Source of the DNA: CAIVAT01 sp037128705
GTDB taxonomy: Bacteria; Bacteroidota; Bacteroidia; Bacteroidales; FEN-979
Direction of reading: 5' to 3'
NCBI GenBank assembly: GCA_037128705.1
Contig: JBAXVX010000022.1
Span: 6,213 to 70,212 of the forward strand
Length of the DNA: 64,000 bases
The position numbers and the translations under genes were made by a program. This document shows, piece after piece, positions 60,500-64,000 of this stretch. The notes under the pieces were generated by a model. The model saw only the letters and a program-made list of their open reading frames with translations, was not told where the DNA came from and made no database searches. How positions within the stretch are numbered: the first letter of the stretch is position 1; every line of letters begins with the position of its first letter.

Positions 60500-60683
60500 T
60501 GCTGACCTCCTTCATCGGATGATAAAAAATGTTGTCAAGGTCAGACTGAGAATAAAAAAACCGTCCACCTATCTGTGTAAAGGCGATACGGCCAGATTTT
60601 TTTAACCTGTGAATTGTTGTTCGTGATACGTGCAAGTATTTTGCTGCTCGCAGATCACCATTAATTTTTTCATGTGTTCCCAT
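60492..60683 (-). CDS. Excisionase-like HTH protein 1 (element)
   Basis: A 63-residue protein that is essentially one helix-turn-helix domain (AAKYLHVSRTTIHRLKKSGRIAFTQIGGRFFYS). It is related to the HTH proteins at 60194 and 61810. First gene of the left minus-strand operon, overlapping the next gene by 8 bp. Excision or regulatory role is inferred. Confidence 0.75.
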   Translation of the reverse strand: MGTHEKINGDLRAAKYLHVSRTTIHRLKKSGRIAFTQIGGRFFYSQSDLDNIFYHPMKEVSNE

Positions 60684-61007
60684 AAGGAATTCTGATTAAA
60701 GGTTAATACAATAAGGTTTGTGAATTTCTTTGCAGTTTTTGACTGCGCCCCTGTAATGCCCTTGCGACGAGCGTCGCGAATTCCCTTTGATATTTATCCT
60801 GAATAAATCTCAGGAAACAAACTCTAACAAAGGTAAACAATCTGAAGCCTATTTGTCAATAGGTTTATTTGGATTCATTCTAAATAAAAACGTATATGCT
60901 TGATTATCTTAATATTAAAGCTGACGTAATATATTAACATACTTGTGTTGATAATGCTTATGTATTAACATTCAATTAGTTATCTCTAAAATTGGAAATT
61001 TTTATCC
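60684..61007. other. Non-coding, hairpin-rich segment, origin candidate (element)
   Basis: A 324-bp gap without a convincing gene. Four short perfect hairpins follow one another (60732-60746, 60764-60777, 60798-60814, 60848-60863), followed by an AT-rich stretch (60864-61007). It lies directly upstream of the HTH-Rep operon, as expected for a replication origin or control region. Confidence 0.45.
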
Positions 61008-61150
61008 ATGCAAATCAATCTGATCGCTCCGGTGTCATGCCCCCCCCCATCAATGAAAAAACCTCCATGTGATTACGCTACGGGCAGATTACGTAATCAG
61101 CAATGGAGGCAACAAATCCCGGATGATCCCAAAAAATCAGCCGGTACGCG

Positions 61151-61492
61151 TTATAATCCCTGCGCCATGTACGACGATACGCCGGTGAAATTGGTACTTT
61201 CGGAAATTTTGCAGCCGTGAAACTTCGTCATGCGCAAACGTGATCCGGTGAAGTCCGCGCCGGTCAGATCGTTCCCTTCCCAATCGGCATTTTCCACAAC
61301 CACGTTATTCAGCCGACAATTTGAAAAATCGCATAAATTGATTTTCGAATTTTCAAAATTTGCAAAATCAAATTCGCAGCCTTGTAAATTTGCCCCGTGC
61401 AATGTTAAGCCACGCAGGTCGCTCCATCTCATATCTAACGGTTCTCCGCTCCCCTCACGCAACCATGTTAAAAGTCTAATTTTGTCTTCCAT
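61151..61492 (-). CDS. Pentapeptide-repeat protein (element)
   Basis: A 113-residue protein with at least ten consecutive pentapeptide repeats (A/C-D/N-L/F-x-x: GANLQGCEFDFANFEN..., GADFTGSRLRMTKFHGC) from about residue 28 to 105, forming a right-handed quadrilateral helix. Pentapeptide proteins can mimic DNA or protect gyrase; here the role is unknown, possibly cargo. It lies 14 bp after the gene at 61507. Confidence 0.75.
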   Translation of the reverse strand: MEDKIRLLTWLREGSGEPLDMRWSDLRGLTLHGANLQGCEFDFANFENSKINLCDFSNCRLNNVVVENADWEGNDLTGADFTGSRLRMTKFHGCKISESTNFTGVSSYMAQGL

Positions 61493-61506
61493 TTTTTCAG
61501 TTTTAG

Positions 61507-61803
61507 TTAGATTGATAAGTCTGGGTGAGCCGCACAGAAGCGGTCATAAAATTGATCATATTCAGGTGTGCCAAAACGACAACCCGCCTTTGTTAACGCC
61601 CCGGCCAGATCGCGCTTTGTCTTGATATGACTTTGGCCTAATACGGAAACAATGTCCGCTCCCGGCTCCACCGTGTTAATCGCCTGATCGAAGAGTGAAA
61701 GGATGGTGTTTCTCACGGCTGTGGGTTTATTGGACAGCAATTGCTTCAGCTTCTCCCTGTCCTGTGCTGCAATTACGGCAGCATCGTCAATAATGTTTTC
61801 CAT
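61507..61803 (-). CDS. Small protein of unknown function (element)
   Basis: A 98-residue protein (MENIIDDAAVIAAQDREKL...), mainly helical, with a Cys near residue 75 and an acidic C-terminus. I recognise no family. It starts 6 bp after the HTH gene at 61810 on the same strand and is followed by the pentapeptide-repeat gene, so it belongs to that short operon. Confidence 0.6.
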   Translation of the reverse strand: MENIIDDAAVIAAQDREKLKQLLSNKPTAVRNTILSLFDQAINTVEPGADIVSVLGQSHIKTKRDLAGALTKAGCRFGTPEYDQFYDRFCAAHPDLSI

Positions 61804-61809
61804 TGTTTT

Positions 61810-62001
61810 TTAGGATTTAGTGTTTATGTGAAATAGTTGATATAACTCCCGAGGATCGTAAAAGTAGGCCCGTCCGATTTTGATAAAGCTGATCTTACCT
61901 TCTCTCCGCAGCTTACGGATCGTTTGATAATGACAGCCTAAGAAATTCGCGGCTGCCTTGTCACCCTTTAATCTGATTGGTAAAGATTGACCTGTTTCCA
62001 T
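61810..62001 (-). CDS. Excisionase-like HTH protein 3 (element)
   Basis: A 63-residue protein from ATG 62001 (METGQSLPIRLKGDKAA; the frame is open to 62055). It has the same HTH form as the other two (AANFLGCHYQTIRKLRREGKISFIKIGRAYFYDPREL). Possibly the excisionase paired with the integrase. It lies upstream of the unknown gene at 61507. Confidence 0.72.
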   Translation of the reverse strand: METGQSLPIRLKGDKAAANFLGCHYQTIRKLRREGKISFIKIGRAYFYDPRELYQLFHINTKS

Positions 62002-62152
62002 ACTAATTAGGTATTTAGGTACATGAATATGCAAATGTACAAAATATATACCCAAAAGTCAATAGGTAACACCATGTATTTACGGGTATTACTAACCTCA
62101 AAACTGAAAAAATTTGCAGACGGGGTACAAAGGACGCGGGTACAGGTCAGCA

Positions 62153-62177
62153 CCCCCCCCTGTAATGCTATTACAGG
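62153..62177. repeat. C8 tract and perfect 8-bp hairpin (element, non-coding)
   Basis: Eight Cs (62153-62160) overlap the hairpin CCTGTAAT-GCT-ATTACAGG (62159-62177). The 12-mer CCCCTGTAATGC (62157-62168) occurs again at 60748-60759. It lies in the 207-bp gap between HTH protein 3 and the coiled-coil gene, and could be a regulator-binding or transcription-control site. Confidence 0.5.
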
Positions 62178-62208
62178 TACCCAGGACGGGTTACCTTGCA
62201 TGATCTGA

Positions 62209-62421
62209 TTAGTTCTTACTGAATCCCTTGTCGTTGTTCAAACGTTTGATCTCAGCATTTAAACGCTTGATTTCAGCGGGGATAATGTCTTTCATCTCTT
62301 TGAATTTATCCTCAAGTTTCCAAAGTTTTTCAGTTAGTTCTCCGTTTTCAATAGTCAAACTATCAATAAGACCAATTAGTTGACGCTTTGAAAACTTCAA
62401 ATCAGATTTTAAATAACTCAT
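62209..62421 (-). CDS. Small coiled-coil protein (element)
   Basis: A 70-residue, highly charged, helical protein: LIGLIDSLTIENGELTEKLWKLEDKFKEM and EIKRLNAEIKRLNNDKG form a heptad coiled coil. No domain recognised. It lies 54 bp after the integrase stop on the same strand, so it may be co-transcribed with integrase. Confidence 0.6.
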   Translation of the reverse strand: MSYLKSDLKFSKRQLIGLIDSLTIENGELTEKLWKLEDKFKEMKDIIPAEIKRLNAEIKRLNNDKGFSKN

Positions 62422-62475
62422 GGCTGTGGTGTTATTGGTTGTTATCAGGCAGCAACATTGCAGCCCATTTTCTTA

Positions 62476-63753
62476 TTACCATTTGGCTTCGCGCTCAAAC
62501 ATTGCAGCGCGTTCCTCGTCAGTGATCTTTATGTACTTGGTGAACTCCGTTTCTGTTTTATGCCCCGTGATACTCATTATGAGTAATGGCGATATTTTGC
62601 GCTTGAATGCGTTTGTGGCAAATGTCCTGCGAGCACTGTGAGAACTGATAAACTCATGCTTTTTACCAGATATAACTTCGACCTTGCCCGCCCTTGTAAT
62701 GTTCTTTGAATATGGTTCATTAATTTCTGCCTCCCTGCATACGTCCTGAATATAATCATTGAATTTCTGATTACTAATCGCGGGAGGTAGTTGATAATTG
62801 TACTTTTCGAGTATGGCAGTCACGGTGGGGTGCAATGGAATGATAACGAGTTTCTTTGTTTTCTGTGTTACCATCTTAATGCGGTCATTGATTATATGCT
62901 CTTTTCTGATATTGGTATAATCGCCAAAGCGCAACCCCGTCCAGCAACCAATCAGAAATATATCCCTAACACGGTCAAGATGAGGATTGTTTGAAAAGTC
63001 ATGTTTATACAGGGCTTCCAGTTCCTTCTCTGTTAAATAGGCATTTTCCGATGGTTCAGTAACTCCGACAAAAGCCCTCTGGAACTTCATGTTCACATTA
63101 AACCCATCCGCTGTTGCCCTGTGTAATACGGTCTTGATAAACCGGATATGTCTGCCATAGGTGTTCAGGGCATACTTTTTTTCAGTTATCATGTAATTGA
63201 CCAATTCATTGTACAGCCCTTCGTCTATGTCCTTAAAATCAACCTCACCGCCCCTATGCTTACCAAAGTCAATCAGCATATTCTTGACCGCTTGATATTT
63301 CTCAATGTTCGTAAAACTTAATCGGTGGCCAGTTTTTTTATTGATCCCGTTTCTCATTCCTTCGATGAACTGATCAAAATACTGAATGAGCGTAACGCTG
63401 GTATCAATGGCGGGCTTGGCCTTTAATTTATCATTCAGATAGTTCCTGAAATATTCAACAGATAACGGGATGCCCGATACCTTTGCGATATTTTCAGCAT
63501 TATCAATGTGGTTTTTGATGGTGTTTAACTTTTGGTTCTTATCTTCCGCTTTGGGTGCAGTGGTTTTCACAGGATCACCAGAACCCTTCCAATATTCAGC
63601 TTTGTAGTGCTTTTCATCGATCCTAACCCCGGTAAAATACTCTAACCTTTGACCGTGGAATGAATATTTCAGAATGACAGCCAGGTCTGTTTTGATAGGC
63701 AAACCTGTTTCTTTGTCTTTTCTATGCTCTAAATAGAATTTTGGAATAGCCAT
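62476..63753 (-). CDS. Tyrosine-type site-specific integrase (element)
   Basis: A 425-residue phage-type integrase that inserts and (with an excisionase) removes the element. N-terminal arm-type DNA-binding region, SAM-like core-binding domain near residues 100-200, and catalytic domain with Arg in GCWTGLRFGDY, HxxR in SSHSARRTFATNAF and the Tyr of GHKTETEFTKYIKI near the C-terminus. The start at 63753 is close to attR, and the gene reads into the element. Repeats in 63757-63810 (TGTGTGTTAAC and ATACACACACAT) could be arm-type sites. Confidence 0.95.
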   Translation of the reverse strand: MAIPKFYLEHRKDKETGLPIKTDLAVILKYSFHGQRLEYFTGVRIDEKHYKAEYWKGSGDPVKTTAPKAEDKNQKLNTIKNHIDNAENIAKVSGIPLSVEYFRNYLNDKLKAKPAIDTSVTLIQYFDQFIEGMRNGINKKTGHRLSFTNIEKYQAVKNMLIDFGKHRGGEVDFKDIDEGLYNELVNYMITEKKYALNTYGRHIRFIKTVLHRATADGFNVNMKFQRAFVGVTEPSENAYLTEKELEALYKHDFSNNPHLDRVRDIFLIGCWTGLRFGDYTNIRKEHIINDRIKMVTQKTKKLVIIPLHPTVTAILEKYNYQLPPAISNQKFNDYIQDVCREAEINEPYSKNITRAGKVEVISGKKHEFISSHSARRTFATNAFKRKISPLLIMSITGHKTETEFTKYIKITDEERAAMFEREAKW

Positions 63754-63945
63754 ATAGTGTGTGTTAACATGATTTTAATACACAAATATACACACACATT
63801 TTGATATATCCTAATTTATTTCAAAATACATTCAATAAAAATTAAATTGCTGTAAACCATTGCTAATTAAGATTTTTGATATATATTTGCAGGAATTGAT
63901 AGGTATGGAATAGGAATGATTTTATATCAAAATAGCGTGGGTTAT

Positions 63946-63962
63946 AATCCCTCTTTCTCCGC
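63946..63962 (+). other. attR core (17-bp direct repeat)
   Basis: AATCCCTCTTTCTCCGC, identical to 57902-57918 in tRNA-Ser, preceded by GGGTT also shared. It lies 193 bp from the integrase start and marks the right element boundary. The following 38 bp are flanking host sequence that originally followed tRNA-Ser. Confidence 0.88.
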
Positions 63963-64000
63963 CAATCCGAAATTTTCAACTTCCCAAGAAACAAAATGCA

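Larger units (their letters stand above)
57902..63962. mobile_element. Integrative element in tRNA-Ser (~6.06 kb)
   Basis: Bounded by the direct repeat AATCCCTCTTTCTCCGC: 57902-57918 (in tRNA-Ser) and 63946-63962. With two mismatches the repeat extends left over GGGTT. The element carries a tyrosine integrase near the right end, three excisionase-like HTH genes, a Rep-like gene, a DUF5681-like gene and small unknown genes. No relaxase, type IV secretion, capsid, portal or terminase large subunit gene is visible. It therefore most resembles a phage satellite or a small mobilisable island. Unusually, the integrase gene is at the far end from the tRNA and reads inward from attR. Confidence 0.88.

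Noticed and set aside
61008..61220. 70-residue plus-strand frame in the element
   Set aside because: It overlaps the 3' end of the pentapeptide-repeat gene on the other strand, includes a nine-C tract and has no domain.
62023..62208. 61-residue plus-strand frame in the element
   Set aside because: It lies over the start of HTH protein 3 and the hairpin-C8 segment; composition is not protein-like.

Overview
The window looks like chromosomal DNA from an anaerobic, fermentative member of the Bacteroidota (probably Bacteroidales or a near relative). The signs are a type IX secretion protein (PorQ), GWxTD, DUF5683, DUF4294, DUF5723 and PUR/DUF3276 family proteins, promoters of the TTTG-N19-TAnnTTTG type in front of tRNAs, the gene order parA-parB-DUF5683-dapB-lepB, and several NAD-linked [FeFe]-hydrogenases. 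No tool was run; domain names come from motifs read by eye.

1-19300 is a hydrogen-metabolism district. Three separate HydABC-type operons lie on the minus strand: A (1-3931, hydA cut by the window edge), B (7301-11895) and C (15813-19298). They differ in gene order and domain content, so they are not simple tandem copies. A and B have full HydB subunits with N-terminal thioredoxin-like and C-terminal ferredoxin domains, as in electron-bifurcating enzymes. C has a short HydB without either, and its HydA has Ser in place of a standard H-cluster cysteine. Between A and B, on the plus strand, sit a hydrogenase-like PAS protein with a degenerate H-cluster site and a SpoIIE-type phosphatase, a likely H2/redox sensing pair. 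Between B and C sit a response regulator, a histidine kinase and a divergent exported protein.

19540-57663 is mostly core genome: truA, split transketolase, lolA-like, ftsK, lepB, dapB, parAB, nusB, porQ, ispH, recF, a DciA-like gene, a lipoyl acyltransferase E2, clpX-clpP-trigger factor, tpx, smpB, an M16 protease, aroQ, glycosyltransferases and three tRNAs (Leu-UAG, His-GUG, Ser-UGA). A clear TPP riboswitch precedes a TonB-dependent receptor, which marks that receptor as a thiamine-compound importer. The trigger factor lacks room for its FKBP domain and ends in a His-rich tail. The tRNA-His has two adjacent acceptor-stem mismatches.

57902-63962 is a compact (about 6.06 kb) integrative element in the 3' end of tRNA-Ser, bounded by a 17-bp direct repeat. 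It carries a tyrosine integrase, three related excisionase-like HTH proteins, a Rep-like winged-helix protein, a DUF5681-like protein, a pentapeptide-repeat protein, several unknown small proteins and a hairpin-rich non-coding segment. It has no recognisable conjugation or virion genes, so it resembles a phage satellite or mobilisable island.

A recurrent structure not explained by the genes is a set of 7-bp-period tandem repeats (different heptamers at each place) found in four gaps between co-directional genes, each beginning at or within a few bases of the upstream stop codon.
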